Source: Oscillospiraceae bacterium | Lineage (GTDB): Bacteria > Bacillota > Clostridia > Oscillospirales > Ruminococcaceae | NCBI GenBank assembly: GCA_017505635.1 | Contig: JAFVOU010000042.1 | Span: 1 to 64,000, forward strand | DNA length: 64,000 nt | Direction: 5' to 3' | In this document: piece by piece, positions 32,389-42,541 of the stretch | Layout: each line of letters opens with the position of its first letter | Numbering within the stretch: position 1 is the stretch's first letter | The notes under the pieces: generated by a model | Databases searched by the model: none | What the model was told of the DNA's origin: nothing | The model's input: only the letters and a program-made list of their open reading frames with translations | Program-made: the position numbers and the translations under genes

Positions 32389-33954
32389 TTATTGTAAAAC
32401 AACGCCAGTTTTGTCTCCAAGTTCTTCATGTACAAAAGCTTCCATTTCACTGTGATTTTTGGTCATAAACATACTGAATTTTCCATCTCTGAAACACCAG
32501 TATGCAAATGGTTTGTTTTGGTTTTGCATATAAGTGTTTCCGCTGTATACAGGATAGTATTCCTGTGGCATACCGCTGATAATGAGAGCGCCATCTGAAC
32601 AGTACAAAACATTGTCTTTAATCACAAGATTTTCGTTGGCACACGGCAGAGGCATATCACTGCCCGAAAAAACCAGAGCACCGATAATGGAGCCTGCCTT
32701 TTTCCTTTGAGGGTCTCCGGCAGTGGTGGAATGCATCACATAGTTGTCTTCAATCAGAACATCCTTAAACCTGTGCAGTTCGTTGACCTCTTCTTCCCAG
32801 TTGATCAGAGTAATACCTGCGGTGTATTCCAGCAGATTGCCGCGAATTGTATTATTGCCCTGAGTTTCCTCAACATCTGCAAATTCTCCATCAGCTGCAA
32901 AAGCCATCTCTCCTGCCGCAATTCCTCCGTTGAATACGTGATGCACATAGTTATTCTCTACAAGCATATTGAGGGTGTGGCTGATGCCGTCGCCGGAATA
33001 GATTGTTTCTGTGTCGTAGAAGGTATGTGTCATTGCGCCCATATACCCAACTTCGCAGTTCTGCACAAGCCTGCCTCCGTTAGCCTCAATTGCATGACCG
33101 CCATACATCACAGAGAGATTATCCAGCACGGACATATACCCAAAATTCAATGTTACCACACTGCCGTTGTATGGGTCGCAGCAAAATTCAATGGATTTAT
33201 ATACCTCACCCGGATTACCTTCATCACAGCGCAGGTAGAGTTTTCCTTCTCTGTCAGCATATTCATAAACATATATAGGATGCTGTGAATTTAAATCAGA
33301 ATAATCAATATCATTAAAATACTGAAGGTCACCCATATCATTTGCAGGGTCAAAGTCCGGCTTTTTCATCAGGGTGTTGTAATCATCTTCACCCACAACA
33401 AACTTTACATATCTGTTCCCTGTCCACCAGACAGGTACTTTGTCTGCAAGGTCCATACTGCCGTCCAGAACGATGTCACCGCAGTCCATAATATCTTTAT
33501 AGAAAACCCAGATATTATCCGTTCCGTCCATCAGACTCCATTTTGAAGGGTCTGCACCGTTTTCCGGAGAACCGTAAATACCTGGCTTTGCGCCCTCACC
33601 ATAGGCAGAGTATGTAACGCCATTCTGTGCAATGAGAGCTTCTCCGCGCCAGATATCTCCGCGACGGAAGAACACACCATCTCCAGGGTTCATAGGTGTA
33701 TTGTTCACCTTATCCAGTGATGCCCAAGCAGTATCCTCGCTTCTGCCATCATTATTATCATTGCCAGCTGCAGATACATAATAACAGTCACCGGTAACAG
33801 TGATTTCTGTAGGGCTGTTCAGAATTGCTTCCCGTCGTGCATCGGCATTTGCCAGTAATTCCTGTTCTGCTGCAGATACAGGGCGTTCTGAATTGCTGCA
33901 TCCACAAAGCAATCCCAGCATCAAAACGACTGGCAATAATATATATTTTTTCAT
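32389..33954 (-). CDS. Lipoprotein with right-handed beta-helix domain
   Basis: A 521-residue exported lipoprotein. A signal peptide ends in the lipobox LLCGC, so Cys19 would carry the lipid anchor outside the membrane. The mature part begins with VSAAGNDNNDGRSEDTAW, a common opening of parallel beta-helix carbohydrate-active proteins, then repeated short beta strands with Asn/Gly turns (VENNYVHHVFNGG, IRGNLLEYTAG, IEDNYVMHS, IKDNVLYCSDG). Such proteins are often polysaccharide lyases or glycosidases, but no catalytic residues can be named. No sugar-utilisation genes flank it. Confidence 0.75.
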   Translation of the reverse strand: MKKYILLPVVLMLGLLCGCSNSERPVSAAEQELLANADARREAILNSPTEITVTGDCYYVSAAGNDNNDGRSEDTAWASLDKVNNTPMNPGDGVFFRRGDIWRGEALIAQNGVTYSAYGEGAKPGIYGSPENGADPSKWSLMDGTDNIWVFYKDIMDCGDIVLDGSMDLADKVPVWWTGNRYVKFVVGEDDYNTLMKKPDFDPANDMGDLQYFNDIDYSDLNSQHPIYVYEYADREGKLYLRCDEGNPGEVYKSIEFCCDPYNGSVVTLNFGYMSVLDNLSVMYGGHAIEANGGRLVQNCEVGYMGAMTHTFYDTETIYSGDGISHTLNMLVENNYVHHVFNGGIAAGEMAFAADGEFADVEETQGNNTIRGNLLEYTAGITLINWEEEVNELHRFKDVLIEDNYVMHSTTAGDPQRKKAGSIIGALVFSGSDMPLPCANENLVIKDNVLYCSDGALIISGMPQEYYPVYSGNTYMQNQNKPFAYWCFRDGKFSMFMTKNHSEMEAFVHEELGDKTGVVLQ

Positions 33955-34042
33955 ACCCCAACCTCTTTACTTCACATCATTTAACGCCTTTAATTATTAA
34001 ATATTGTTTTATCCATCTGTTCGCAAAATTCAAATTTATCAA

Positions 34043-34516
34043 TCAGTCATCTTCATGCTCTGCAAGTATTTTATTGAGTTCACGCACAAAATCATGGTAA
34101 CCTTTTGGAAAATTTTCAGAGCCATCGGCGTGTATTTCCTGTCCGTCATTTACAGTAGCCCTGAAGTCAAACATTATCCCGTCCGTCACATTTTTCGGAT
34201 GCTTGCCGTGAAATCCGTCCCAGCCGATTACACCGCAGTTATTCATAAGTTCAATAAAATCTGTAATGTCACAAACAGCACTTGCCTCAAGCTCAAGCGT
34301 ATCTACTCCATTTGAATATACTTTTCTGAAACGCCTGAGTTCTGTTTTCCCGTCTTCGTTTGTGATTTCATACACATTACAGAATCTCATTCCTTGCAAA
34401 GTAAGTGTCATCGTTTCAATAGAGGTAATTGTTTTTCTGCAATCACCTGCACAACCGCACAGTCCGATTGATGTCGAAAGCACCATAGTGGTTATTAAAG
34501 TTATTAATTTCTTCAT
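34043..34516 (-). CDS. Small lipoprotein of unknown function
   Basis: A 157-residue predicted lipoprotein. The signal peptide MKKLITLITTMVLSTS runs into the lipobox GLCGC, with Cys22 as the likely lipidated residue. The mature part is mixed alpha/beta, with MTLTLQGMRFCNVYEI, a GWDGFHGKHPKNVTDGIMFD segment, and a helical acidic end. I do not recognise the family. The start follows AAAGGAGAG and it has its own promoter (34582-34610). It is next to the beta-helix lipoprotein gene, 88 bases away, and may be transcribed with it. Confidence 0.65.
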   Translation of the reverse strand: MKKLITLITTMVLSTSIGLCGCAGDCRKTITSIETMTLTLQGMRFCNVYEITNEDGKTELRRFRKVYSNGVDTLELEASAVCDITDFIELMNNCGVIGWDGFHGKHPKNVTDGIMFDFRATVNDGQEIHADGSENFPKGYHDFVRELNKILAEHEDD

Positions 34517-34581
34517 TAAAGCACTCTCCTTTAATTAAAGTTTATCTATCTCCCCAAATTCTAATTCATCCGACTGATTAT

Positions 34582-34610
34582 AATATACCACAAACATAAT
34601 TTGTATACAA
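34582..34610 (-). promoter_or_regulatory. Promoter of the small lipoprotein gene
   Basis: The minus strand reads TTGTAT (34605-34610), 17 bases, then TATATT (34582-34587), 65 bases ahead of the ATG at 34516. Confidence 0.65.
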
Positions 34611-34650
34611 CAAAAGACACAGCAGTTAATCAGCTGTGTCTTTTTTAGTT
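34606..34650 (-). terminator. Terminator after secA
   Basis: AAAAGACACAGC (34612-34623) pairs perfectly with GCTGTGTCTTTT (34633-34644) around a 9-base loop. T runs lie on both sides, so it ends secA on the minus strand and could also work on the plus strand. Confidence 0.85.
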
Positions 34651-34680
34651 TTGTTATAAAATTTTTATACAGGCTTTTGA

Positions 34681-37431
34681 TTAATCTTCGCCTTTGTCGC
34701 TGCCTGTTCTGCCGCAGCATTTTTTGTATTTTTTGCCGCTGCCGCAAGGACATGGGTCGTTACGGCCTACTTTGTCAGCAGAACGTCTTACCGGCTGTTT
34801 TTTAACTGTATTGTCACCGCCGCCGCTTGTGCCTGTAACTTTTGCAACAGCCTGACGCTGTACAGGTCTTGCAAGGTTAGCTGTCATAAGCAGTTTTGCT
34901 GTATCCTGACGGATGTTTTCTATCATTTCGTCAAACATATTGAAACCTTCAAAGCGATATTCGCTTACAGGGTCATGCTGACCATAGCTGCGCAGGCCGA
35001 TACCTTTTTTAAGTTCATCCATAGCATCAATATGTTCCATCCATTTTGTATCAACTGTTCGCAGAAGCACAACGCGTTCAAGTTCGCGCATCTGTTCGCT
35101 GCCGATAATCTGTTCTTTTTCGTGAAGAAGTGCAAGTGCCTTGTTTGTGATGTATTCTGTGATATCTTCAGCTTTAAGCTTTTTAAGCTGTTCGTCTGTG
35201 TATCTCAGTTCGTTTTCTGTGAGAAGCCAGCCAAGGTAAATGCTTCTGAGGGATGCAAGGTTCCAGTGTTCTGGTTCATCACCTGTGCAGAATGTATTTA
35301 CGTTAACTTCGATAGAGCCTGTAACCATATCTTTAAGGCTTTCGCTCAAATCCTCACCAGAAAGCACGCTCTGTCTCTGACCGTAGATGATTTCACGCTG
35401 TTTGTTCATAACATCATCGTAGTTGAGAACATTTTTACGGATATCAAAGTTGCGGCCTTCGATTTTCTTCTGTGCACTTTCGATGGAGTTTGTTATGATT
35501 TTGTTTTCGATAGGCATTGTTTCGTCATAGCCCAGTTTTTCCATAACAGCAGTTGTTCTGTCACCGCCGAAAAGACGCATAAGGTCGTCTTCCATACTTA
35601 CATAGAAGCGTGTTTTACCAGGGTCACCCTGACGGCCCGCACGACCACGAAGCTGATTGTCGATACGGCGGGATTCGTGACGTTCTGTACCGATGATAAA
35701 CAGACCGCCTGCCTCGCGTACTGCTGCTGCTTCAGGTGCAAGCTGTGCTTTGTATTTTGCAACAAGGTCAGCATAAACTTTTCTTGCGGCAAGAATTTCT
35801 TCGTCTGTTGTGTCGAAGAAGCTGTTTGCGTTTTCAATCATTTCCTCGGTATACTGCTGTTTACGCATATCGTTTTTAGCCATAAACTCTGCGTTACCGC
35901 CAAGGATAATATCGGTACCACGGCCTGCCATGTTTGTTGCGATTGTAACAGCGCCTTTTTTACCGGCCTGTGCAACAATTTCAGCTTCTTTGTCGTGGAA
36001 TTTAGCGTTGAGAACCTCGTGTTTTATACCTCGGTTTTTAAGCAGTCTGGAGAGTTCTTCGGATTTTTCGATAGATATTGTACCAACAAGTACAGGCTGA
36101 CCGTTTTTGTGTGCTTCCACAACATCATCAGCAACCGCATTGAACTTTGCACGTTCTGTTTTATAAACAACGTCGTTCATATCAATACGGGCAATAGGTT
36201 TGTTTGTCGGAATTTCCAGTACGGAAAGACCGTAAATTTCAAGAAATTCGTTTGCTTCGCTTAAAGCTGTACCTGTCATACCAGCCAGCTTTTTGTACAT
36301 ACGGAAATAGTTCTGGAATGTGATTGTAGCAAGAGTTTTGCTTTCGCGTTCTACCTTTACGCCTTCTTTTGCTTCGATAGCCTGATGGAGACCGTCAGAG
36401 TAGCGGCGGCCTTCCATAAGACGGCCTGTAAATTCGTCAACGATAACAACCTGACCATCTTTTACAACGTAGTCAACATCACGTTTCATAATGCCCTGTG
36501 CCTTGATAGCCTGATTGATGTAGTGCTGCAGGGACATATTTTCAGGGTCGGAATAGTTCTGAACGTTAAAGTATCTTTCTGCTTTTTCGATACCGTTTTT
36601 AGTCAGAGTTGTGGATTTTGCTTTTTCGTCAATGATAACATCTTCTGTGATGTTGTCCATTTCTTCCTTGGAGTCATGTTCTGCAATACGGAAGTATTTA
36701 AGTGTGCGTGCAAAGCTGCATGCAACTTTGTACATATCTGTGGATTTATCACCCTGTCCGGAAATGATAAGCGGTGTTCTTGCTTCGTCGATGAGGATGG
36801 AGTCAACTTCGTCCACGATAGCAAAGTTGAACGGACGCTGTACCATATTTTCCTTGTAGATAACCATGTTGTCACGCAGGTAGTCAAAACCGAATTCGTT
36901 GTTTGTACCGTAAGTGATATCACAGTTGTATGCCGCACGTTTTTCTTCGGTTTTCATACCGTGAACACAAAGACCTACTGTAAGACCAAGGTATGTGTAA
37001 AGTTTGCCCATCCACTGGCTGTCTCGGCGTGCAAGGTAGTCGTTGACTGTAATAACGTGAACACCTTTGCCTGTAAGCGCATTGAGATAAACAGGCAATG
37101 TAGCAACAAGAGTTTTACCTTCACCTGTTTTCATTTCTGCAATATTGGAACGGTGAAGTGCAATACCGCCGATAATCTGTACCGGGTAATGTGTCATACC
37201 AAGCACACGGGTTGCACCTTCACGGCAAACAGCAAATGCATCCGGAAGAATATCGTCCAGTGTTTCACCGTTTGCAAGACGTTCTTTAAGCACCTTTGTC
37301 TGATTTTTAAGTTCTGCCTCGGACATAGCCTTATATTTGCCTTCAAGTGCAAGAACCTGATTTTTGATTGGCTCGATTTTTTTAAGCTCTTTAGTTTGAT
37401 AGCTGCCAAAAAGTTTTTCGATAAAAGCCAT
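34681..37431 (-). CDS. secA: Preprotein translocase ATPase SecA
   Basis: A 916-residue motor that drives proteins through SecYEG. Walker A is [11 protein letters not shown] (about residues 101-111) and the DEAD box region is [16 protein letters not shown] near 206. [16 protein letters not shown] and [12 protein letters not shown] are the helicase-like motifs of the second nucleotide-binding fold. The C-terminal zinc site [13 protein letters not shown] binds SecB or phospholipid in relatives. Length is typical. The promoter is at 37533-37561 and the start follows AAGGAG. Confidence 0.97.
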   Translation of the reverse strand: MAFIEKLFGSYQTKELKKIEPIKNQVLALEGKYKAMSEAELKNQTKVLKERLANGETLDDILPDAFAVCREGATRVLGMTHYPVQIIGGIALHRSNIAEMKTGEGKTLVATLPVYLNALTGKGVHVITVNDYLARRDSQWMGKLYTYLGLTVGLCVHGMKTEEKRAAYNCDITYGTNNEFGFDYLRDNMVIYKENMVQRPFNFAIVDEVDSILIDEARTPLIISGQGDKSTDMYKVACSFARTLKYFRIAEHDSKEEMDNITEDVIIDEKAKSTTLTKNGIEKAERYFNVQNYSDPENMSLQHYINQAIKAQGIMKRDVDYVVKDGQVVIVDEFTGRLMEGRRYSDGLHQAIEAKEGVKVERESKTLATITFQNYFRMYKKLAGMTGTALSEANEFLEIYGLSVLEIPTNKPIARIDMNDVVYKTERAKFNAVADDVVEAHKNGQPVLVGTISIEKSEELSRLLKNRGIKHEVLNAKFHDKEAEIVAQAGKKGAVTIATNMAGRGTDIILGGNAEFMAKNDMRKQQYTEEMIENANSFFDTTDEEILAARKVYADLVAKYKAQLAPEAAAVREAGGLFIIGTERHESRRIDNQLRGRAGRQGDPGKTRFYVSMEDDLMRLFGGDRTTAVMEKLGYDETMPIENKIITNSIESAQKKIEGRNFDIRKNVLNYDDVMNKQREIIYGQRQSVLSGEDLSESLKDMVTGSIEVNVNTFCTGDEPEHWNLASLRSIYLGWLLTENELRYTDEQLKKLKAEDITEYITNKALALLHEKEQIIGSEQMRELERVVLLRTVDTKWMEHIDAMDELKKGIGLRSYGQHDPVSEYRFEGFNMFDEMIENIRQDTAKLLMTANLARPVQRQAVAKVTGTSGGGDNTVKKQPVRRSADKVGRNDPCPCGSGKKYKKCCGRTGSDKGED

Positions 37432-37532
37432 TATATCTCCTTATCCTGCGGCTTAATGCTGCCGCAAAGCATAGTATCCTGATAAGCTGCAGAACAGCCT
37501 GAATATATAAAACTATATTTATCCAATATTAT

Positions 37533-37561
37533 ATTTTAATATATATCACACCATATGTCAA
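37533..37561 (-). promoter_or_regulatory. secA promoter
   Basis: The minus strand reads TTGACA (37556-37561), 17 bases, then TAAAAT (37533-37538). The resulting leader of about 95 bases contains a perfect 6-pair hairpin, TGCGGC/GCCGCA, just ahead of the Shine-Dalgarno. The rest of 37562-37839 holds only the terminator of the next gene and no coding sequence I can support. Confidence 0.8.
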
Positions 37562-37664
37562 ACCCAGCGGACATAAAACGGCATTATTTTCTCAGAAAAA
37601 ACACAATTATAAAAATCAGTACCCCTGTCTTCCAAAACTGCAACAGCAGCATAAAACCAAAACA

Positions 37665-37695
37665 CAGCCCCTGGCATTGAATGTCAGAGGCTGTG
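37665..37695 (-). terminator. Terminator of the SGNH/Ig-like gene
   Basis: On the minus strand CACAGCCTCTGACATT pairs with AATGCCAGGGGCTGTG with a few wobbles and mismatches, then TTTTGGTTTT. It lies 144 bases past the stop at 37840, leaving a long untranslated 3' tail. Confidence 0.7.
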
Positions 37696-37839
37696 CTGTT
37701 TCATCTGGTTATTGTCTGATATTGCCCGGATAATGCAAACCGCATATTTCCGGATAACAGGCACTGCTGCCATCCGTGATAAGGTGCTGAATACTATTCC
37801 GTATAATCCTTCTTTGAAAGATTGTGCTGTCAAGTATCA

Positions 37840-40302
37840 TTATTCACCTTCAGCCGGAGGGTCCTGTTCCGAAGGATTTTCCGGCGGTGGTGCCATTTCC
37901 GGTGCCTGCGTCGGCTCCGGTGTTGGCGCCTGTGTTGGCTCCGGTGTTGGCGCCTGTGTTGGCTCCGGTGTCGGTGCCTGTGTTGGCTCCGGTGTCGGTG
38001 CCTGTGTTGGTTCCGGTGTTGGTGCCTGTGTTGGCTCCGGTGTTGGTGCCTGTGTTGGCTCCGGTGTTGGCGCCTGTGTTGGTTTAGCTGTCGGTGTGGC
38101 TGTCGGCTTAGCTGTCGGTGTGGCAGTTGGTTTAGCTGTTGGTGTAGCAGTTGGTTTAGCTGTTGGTGTAGCAGTTGGTTTAGCCGTTGGTGTAGCTGTC
38201 GGTGTAGCTGTTGGTGCAGCAGCAGGTTTTACTGTTACTGTTGTTGTTCCGACAATTCCGTCAAAAGTAACTGTAATAGTAGCTGTACCAGGGTTTATAC
38301 CTTTTATTACACCATCTTTATTGATTGTTGCTATATTTGTATCTGATGTTGCATATTTTTTGGATTCTACCTTTGCACCTTCAGGGTCACAGATTACCTT
38401 TACAGTAACAGTTTTTCCCTTTTCAACAGTTACAGGTTTTACTGTAATACTTTTAAGTTTCAAAGCTTCAGCAGGGTCAATAACTGTAATTTCTATTTCA
38501 TCATTAAGCTTGCCGTTGTTTGTAGAGGCTTTGATTACAGTTTTGCCTGCTTTTAATGCAACAACTTTATTTGTAGCACCATTTTTTGCCACTGTTGCAA
38601 CAGTAGGGTCGCTGGATGTCCATTCCACAGTGCCAAGCTGAGCTTTTTCAGGTGTTGTAACTATTTTGAGTTCAAGAGATTCGCCAACATTTACTTCTTT
38701 TGCGTTTTCTTTTGTCTGGATAGCAATTTTTTCAAGTATTGCTGATTCATCCGGCAGAACTGTTACTGTGCAGCTTGCAGAGATTTCTCCGTCAAGGGCA
38801 GAAGCAGTAATTTTTGCTGTACCTTCTGACACTGCTTTTACCACACCGTCACTTACAGTTGCAATTTTTTCATTTGAACTTGACCATGTAATGCTGTGGC
38901 CGTCTGTTGCTTCTGCAGTAAGTGTAGCAGTTTCGCCAACTTTAAGTGTCAGTGAGTTTTTGGAAATGTCAACGTGGCCTTTATCAATATCGCCTTTTTT
39001 GAAGTTTGCTGTAATTGTTACTGTTGTAATATCTTCAGACAGCTGTGGCGCAGTAAATGTGATTGTTTCTGCATCAGGGTCAGAAATTCCGCCATATTCA
39101 CAGCTCCAGCCTGTAAAGATACCGCCGTTTTCTGTTTTTGCAACAGCTGTTACAGCCTCGGATGTTTTTGTATATTTTACATACTGTTCAACTTCACCGC
39201 TTACAGAACCAAGCTCGTAGTCATTGGATGTAAAGATAACTTTAAGACCACCTCTGATTGGCACTGGGTCCTGAATAATTGTAGGCATTTCAATTTCGTT
39301 ACGTTTTGGGCAGTATGTAAGTGCAGGACGTCTGTCTTCTGTTTCGTAGGCATGTGTTCTTATATAATCAAACAATGCTGTAAAACCATTTTTGCTGAGA
39401 TGGATACCATCGCCGATTGTATAATCTTTTTTTGCAAAGCCGGTTGCTTCATCTTTAAGTACTTCTGCACTGTTAAGGAATTTATATCCTTCTTCTTCAC
39501 ACATCTGTGCCAATGCAGCATTGAATTCATCAATCTTCTGCATTGTTACATTTGGATAGTCGCGGATTCTGTCTACCGGAGGGATTGCATTTACTATTAC
39601 ATCAAAGTATGGATATACTTCGTATGCTTTTTCGATAGCATTTTTATATTCTTCAATAAAACTTTCTGCTGTCCAGCTGGAGTTGTTTGTACCGAATGTA
39701 AACACAACACGTTTAGGCTGAATCCATTTGATTGCTGTGATAATATCCACAGGGTCTGCCGGCTGTGTAAAGGTTACGCATGGGAAAGGACTGCTTGCCA
39801 CATGCTGAATGCCTATACCAACAGCCCCTACAACGTTTTCCCAGGTGTTGCCTGTTACGTCATACATAAGGGAACGCACTGTATTGCTGTCACCGACAAA
39901 CAGTGTTTCACTGATGTATTTCTGCCCGGCGTCCGGTGTTTCCTGCAGAATTGTGGATGCATATTTGCTTGTGTCAATGACTGAAGCATCTTTATCATAT
40001 TTATTGTCTGCTTCAGGGTCAATCACAACTTCGCCTGGATTTCCGCCAGGGCCGCCGATTAGACCTGATATTCCCCATACGACACCGCCAAGAACAGCAA
40101 CTGCAATAACACATGTTGCTGCAAGAATTGCTATATGCTGTTTGCTGCCGGATTTTGCTTTTCTTATAACAAATCCTGCAATTTCTGCAAATTCTTCCCA
40201 GGAATCAGAAATCTGGTTTTTAATCACATCAAACTTTTCTGATTTTGCTGATTTTTTATTTTTTGAACTTTTATATACTTTTGTAGGTTTTTCCTTTTGC
40301 AA
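37840..40302 (-). CDS. Membrane-anchored SGNH hydrolase with Ig-like domains and Pro/Thr repeat tail
   Basis: A protein of about 820 residues (839 if begun at the GTG at 40359). A basic cytoplasmic N-terminus is followed by one membrane span (HIAILAATCVIAVAVLGGVV). An SGNH/GDSL hydrolase domain comes next, with FVGDSN, FGTNN and DGIHLS as the catalytic blocks. Then come an InlB-repeat-like segment, three bacterial Ig-like (Big2) domains, five TATPTAKP repeats, seven TQAPTPEP repeats and an acidic end. No LPXTG sorting signal is seen. The start is uncertain: TTG at 40302 follows GAGGAAG, while GTG at 40359 has no such site. Substrate unknown; cell-envelope ester chemistry or adhesion is inferred. 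Confidence 0.78.
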   Translation of the reverse strand: MQKEKPTKVYKSSKNKKSAKSEKFDVIKNQISDSWEEFAEIAGFVIRKAKSGSKQHIAILAATCVIAVAVLGGVVWGISGLIGGPGGNPGEVVIDPEADNKYDKDASVIDTSKYASTILQETPDAGQKYISETLFVGDSNTVRSLMYDVTGNTWENVVGAVGIGIQHVASSPFPCVTFTQPADPVDIITAIKWIQPKRVVFTFGTNNSSWTAESFIEEYKNAIEKAYEVYPYFDVIVNAIPPVDRIRDYPNVTMQKIDEFNAALAQMCEEEGYKFLNSAEVLKDEATGFAKKDYTIGDGIHLSKNGFTALFDYIRTHAYETEDRRPALTYCPKRNEIEMPTIIQDPVPIRGGLKVIFTSNDYELGSVSGEVEQYVKYTKTSEAVTAVAKTENGGIFTGWSCEYGGISDPDAETITFTAPQLSEDITTVTITANFKKGDIDKGHVDISKNSLTLKVGETATLTAEATDGHSITWSSSNEKIATVSDGVVKAVSEGTAKITASALDGEISASCTVTVLPDESAILEKIAIQTKENAKEVNVGESLELKIVTTPEKAQLGTVEWTSSDPTVATVAKNGATNKVVALKAGKTVIKASTNNGKLNDEIEITVIDPAEALKLKSITVKPVTVEKGKTVTVKVICDPEGAKVESKKYATSDTNIATINKDGVIKGINPGTATITVTFDGIVGTTTVTVKPAAAPTATPTATPTAKPTATPTAKPTATPTAKPTATPTAKPTATPTAKPTQAPTPEPTQAPTPEPTQAPTPEPTQAPTPEPTQAPTPEPTQAPTPEPTQAPTPEPTQAPEMAPPPENPSEQDPPAEGE
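37912..38199 (-). repeat. 24-bp tandem repeats coding Pro/Thr-rich octapeptides
   Basis: Twelve in-frame 24-base units lie at the 3' end of the SGNH gene. Seven encode TQAPTPEP (37912-38079) and five encode TATPTAKP (38080-38199). Units differ only at silent or few positions, as expected from slippage or unequal crossing-over, so copy number is likely to vary between strains. Confidence 0.9.
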
Positions 40303-40449
40303 AATATCTTCCTCGCTTTCTGTGAGCCCGGTATGCTGTATATGCACACACTTTTTCACATTAACATATTTATTTTACTATATTTGATATAAAAAATCTA
40401 TAGATATATTGTGAAAAAAGCAAAAGTATCTGTAATTTGCAGCTTTTAA

Positions 40450-40487
40450 TACAAAAAAACCCTGCAAACTGATGTTTACAGGGTTTT
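40450..40487 (-). terminator. Terminator of the ribosomal super-operon, after rplQ
   Basis: On the minus strand AAAACCCTGTAAAC (40487-40474) pairs with GTTTGCAGGGTTTT (40469-40456) around ATCA, one G-U, followed by more Ts. It starts 20 bases past the rplQ stop. Confidence 0.9.
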
Positions 40488-40506
40488 GTGTAATTAATTT
40501 AAACAA

Positions 40507-40857
40507 TTAAACCAATTCAATGATTGCCATCTCTGCAGCGTCACCACGGCGAGCACCGATTTTGATGATTCTTGTGTAACCACCGTTACGGCCTGCGTAG
40601 CTTGGTGCGATTTCGTCAAAAACTTTTTTAGCAACAGCTTCTTTTGTTACGTAGCTGTATACCTGTCTTTTTGCGTGTAAAGTGTCAACTTTACCGAGTG
40701 TAATCATTTTTTCAGCCATCGCACGAACTTCTTTAGCTCTTGTTACTGTAGTTTCAATTTTGCCGTTTTCGAGCAAATATGTTACCATAGCACGCATCAT
40801 AGCTCTGCGGTGGTCTGTGGATCTGCCTAACTTTCTTGTACCTGGCATTTGAGTCAC
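40507..40857 (-). CDS. rplQ: Ribosomal protein L17
   Basis: A 116-residue 50S subunit protein near the exit tunnel rim. [21 protein letters not shown] at the N-terminus (21 positions, residues 4-24) is the family's signature region and the protein ends [12 protein letters not shown] as usual. It follows rpoA by 30 bases and is the last gene of the super-operon, ahead of a strong terminator. The start follows AAAGGAG. Confidence 0.96.
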   Translation of the reverse strand: MTQMPGTRKLGRSTDHRRAMMRAMVTYLLENGKIETTVTRAKEVRAMAEKMITLGKVDTLHAKRQVYSYVTKEAVAKKVFDEIAPSYAGRNGGYTRIIKIGARRGDAAEMAIIELV

Positions 40858-40887
40858 TCCTTTACTATGTTGTAACGACTAAATCAA

Positions 40888-41838
40888 TTAGTCTTCGTCT
40901 TTTGGAAATTTGTAGCCAAGAGAAGCAAGCTTCTGCATTACTTCTTCAAAGCTCTTTCTACCGAGGTTTCTAACTTTCATCATTTCGCCTTCGGTTTTGT
41001 TTACAAGGTCTTCAACTGTGTGGATACCTGCTCTCTTGAGGCAGTTGAAGGAACGTACAGAAAGGTCAAGATCTTCAATAGTCATTTCAAGACCTTTTGT
41101 TTCTGAAGATTCTTCTTTTTCTACCATCTTAGGCAGTGCTACATCATCAGACAAGCCTACAAACAGGTTGAGGTGTTCGATAAGGATTCTTGCACCGATG
41201 CTCATAGCTTCGTTGGCATTGATTACACCATTTGTCCAAACTTCGATTGTAAGTTTGTCATAGTCTGTAATCTGACCAACACGTGTATTGTCTACAGAAT
41301 AGTTAACCTTGTGAACCGGTGTATAGATGCTATCTACTGGCAATACACCCAAAGTAACGAATTCCTGAGATTTTTTGTTTTTATCTGCAGGAACATAACC
41401 GCGGCCTCTGTCAAAAGTAAGTTCCATATCCAGTTTAGCACCTTCGCTCAATGTAGCGATGTGGCAGTCAGGATTGAGAATCTGAATGTCAGCATCTGTT
41501 TCAATTGAGCCTGCTGTAACTACGCATGGACCTACTGCATGAATGCGAACAGTTTTAGCTTCGTCGCAGAAAAGTTTAGCTGTAATACCTTTTACGTTCA
41601 GAACGATTTCTGTAACATCTTCTTTAACGCCGTTGATAAATGTGAATTCATGAACGATACCGTCAATTTTGATGTTTGTTACAGCCACACCTGGCAAGGA
41701 AGACAGAAGAATTCTTCTGAGGGAGTTGCCAAGTGTTGTGCCGAAGCCTCTTTCCAGAGGCTCAACAACAAACTTTCCGTACTGGCCGTCTTCGGAGAGA
41801 ACGGCTGTTTCTATTCTTGGTTTTTCGATTTCTATCAT
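40888..41838 (-). CDS. rpoA: RNA polymerase alpha subunit
   Basis: A 316-residue subunit. The N-terminal domain (residues 1-230) carries [20 protein letters not shown], the dimer and assembly region. A flexible linker leads to the alpha-CTD (about 245-310, [22 protein letters not shown]), which contacts UP elements and activators. Length is normal. The 65-base gap to rpsD and the GGAGGG site set the start. Confidence 0.97.
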   Translation of the reverse strand: MIEIEKPRIETAVLSEDGQYGKFVVEPLERGFGTTLGNSLRRILLSSLPGVAVTNIKIDGIVHEFTFINGVKEDVTEIVLNVKGITAKLFCDEAKTVRIHAVGPCVVTAGSIETDADIQILNPDCHIATLSEGAKLDMELTFDRGRGYVPADKNKKSQEFVTLGVLPVDSIYTPVHKVNYSVDNTRVGQITDYDKLTIEVWTNGVINANEAMSIGARILIEHLNLFVGLSDDVALPKMVEKEESSETKGLEMTIEDLDLSVRSFNCLKRAGIHTVEDLVNKTEGEMMKVRNLGRKSFEEVMQKLASLGYKFPKDED

Positions 41839-41903
41839 TTATAAACCCTCCTATGATACAACTAAGGCTGCTTCTTAATTTGCATTCCCGATGCCGGAGT
41901 GGG

Positions 41904-42524
41904 TTATTTGGAGTAAAGTTCAACGATAAGCTGTTCTTCAACGTCGAGTTCGATTTCGCTTCTTTCTGGAAGACGGTTTACAACAACTTTAAGTGCATCT
42001 TTATCAAATGACATCCACATTGGTACTGGACGGCTTGCGTTTTTCTCAACGTTTTCTTTAATTTTTTCACATGCGGAACCTTTAACTTCGATAACATCGC
42101 CTGGTTTTACAAGGAAAGATGGGATGTTAACTGTGTGGCCGTTAACTGTGAAGTGACGGTGCAAAACAAGCTGTCTAGCCTGACGACGGCTCATGCCGTA
42201 ACCAGCTGTGTAAACAACATTGTCAAGTCTGCTTTCAAGGATCTTAAGCAGATTTTCACCAGCCATACCTGATTTTTTAGTAGCCATTTCAAAGTATTTT
42301 GCAAACTGGCTTTCAAGTACGCCATAATATCTTTTTGCTTTCTGTTTTGCTCTCAACTGAACACCGTATTCAGAAGATTTTTTGCGTGCCTGACCATGCT
42401 GGCCTGGAGCAAAATCTCTTCTTGCAAGTGCACATTTATCAGAGTAGCATCTTTCGCCTTTCAAGAAAAGTTTCTGACCTTCTCTGCGGCACTGACGACA
42501 AACTGCGCCTGTATATCTTGCCAT
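41904..42524 (-). CDS. rpsD: Ribosomal protein S4
   Basis: A 206-residue 16S-binding assembly protein. [20 protein letters not shown] opens the protein with a CxxC pair, and [19 protein letters not shown] (about 95-113) is the S4 RNA-binding domain. The start is the ATG at 42524 after AAGGAGG; a reading 48 bases longer overlaps rpsK and is rejected. In Bacillus S4 represses its own gene; no such leader could be identified inside the operon. Confidence 0.96.
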   Translation of the reverse strand: MARYTGAVCRQCRREGQKLFLKGERCYSDKCALARRDFAPGQHGQARKKSSEYGVQLRAKQKAKRYYGVLESQFAKYFEMATKKSGMAGENLLKILESRLDNVVYTAGYGMSRRQARQLVLHRHFTVNGHTVNIPSFLVKPGDVIEVKGSACEKIKENVEKNASRPVPMWMSFDKDALKVVVNRLPERSEIELDVEEQLIVELYSK

Positions 42525-42541
42525 AGTTATTTTCCTCCTTA

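Noticed and set aside
34535..34753. Small minus-strand frame of 72 codons at the secA 3' end
   Set aside because: It overlaps the secA zinc tail in another frame and runs through the secA terminator; no start site.
37705..37839. Possible short reading frame after the SGNH gene stop
   Set aside because: The frame continues past two stop codons for about 45 codons but has no ribosome-binding site and no recognisable product.
37912..38199. Possible CRISPR-like array of 24-base units
   Set aside because: Repeats are directly adjacent without unique spacers and code for in-frame octapeptides.
37712..38641. Plus-strand frame with many Gly-Val-Cys repeats
   Set aside because: It is the complement of the Pro/Thr repeats of the SGNH gene; periodic repeats keep several frames open.
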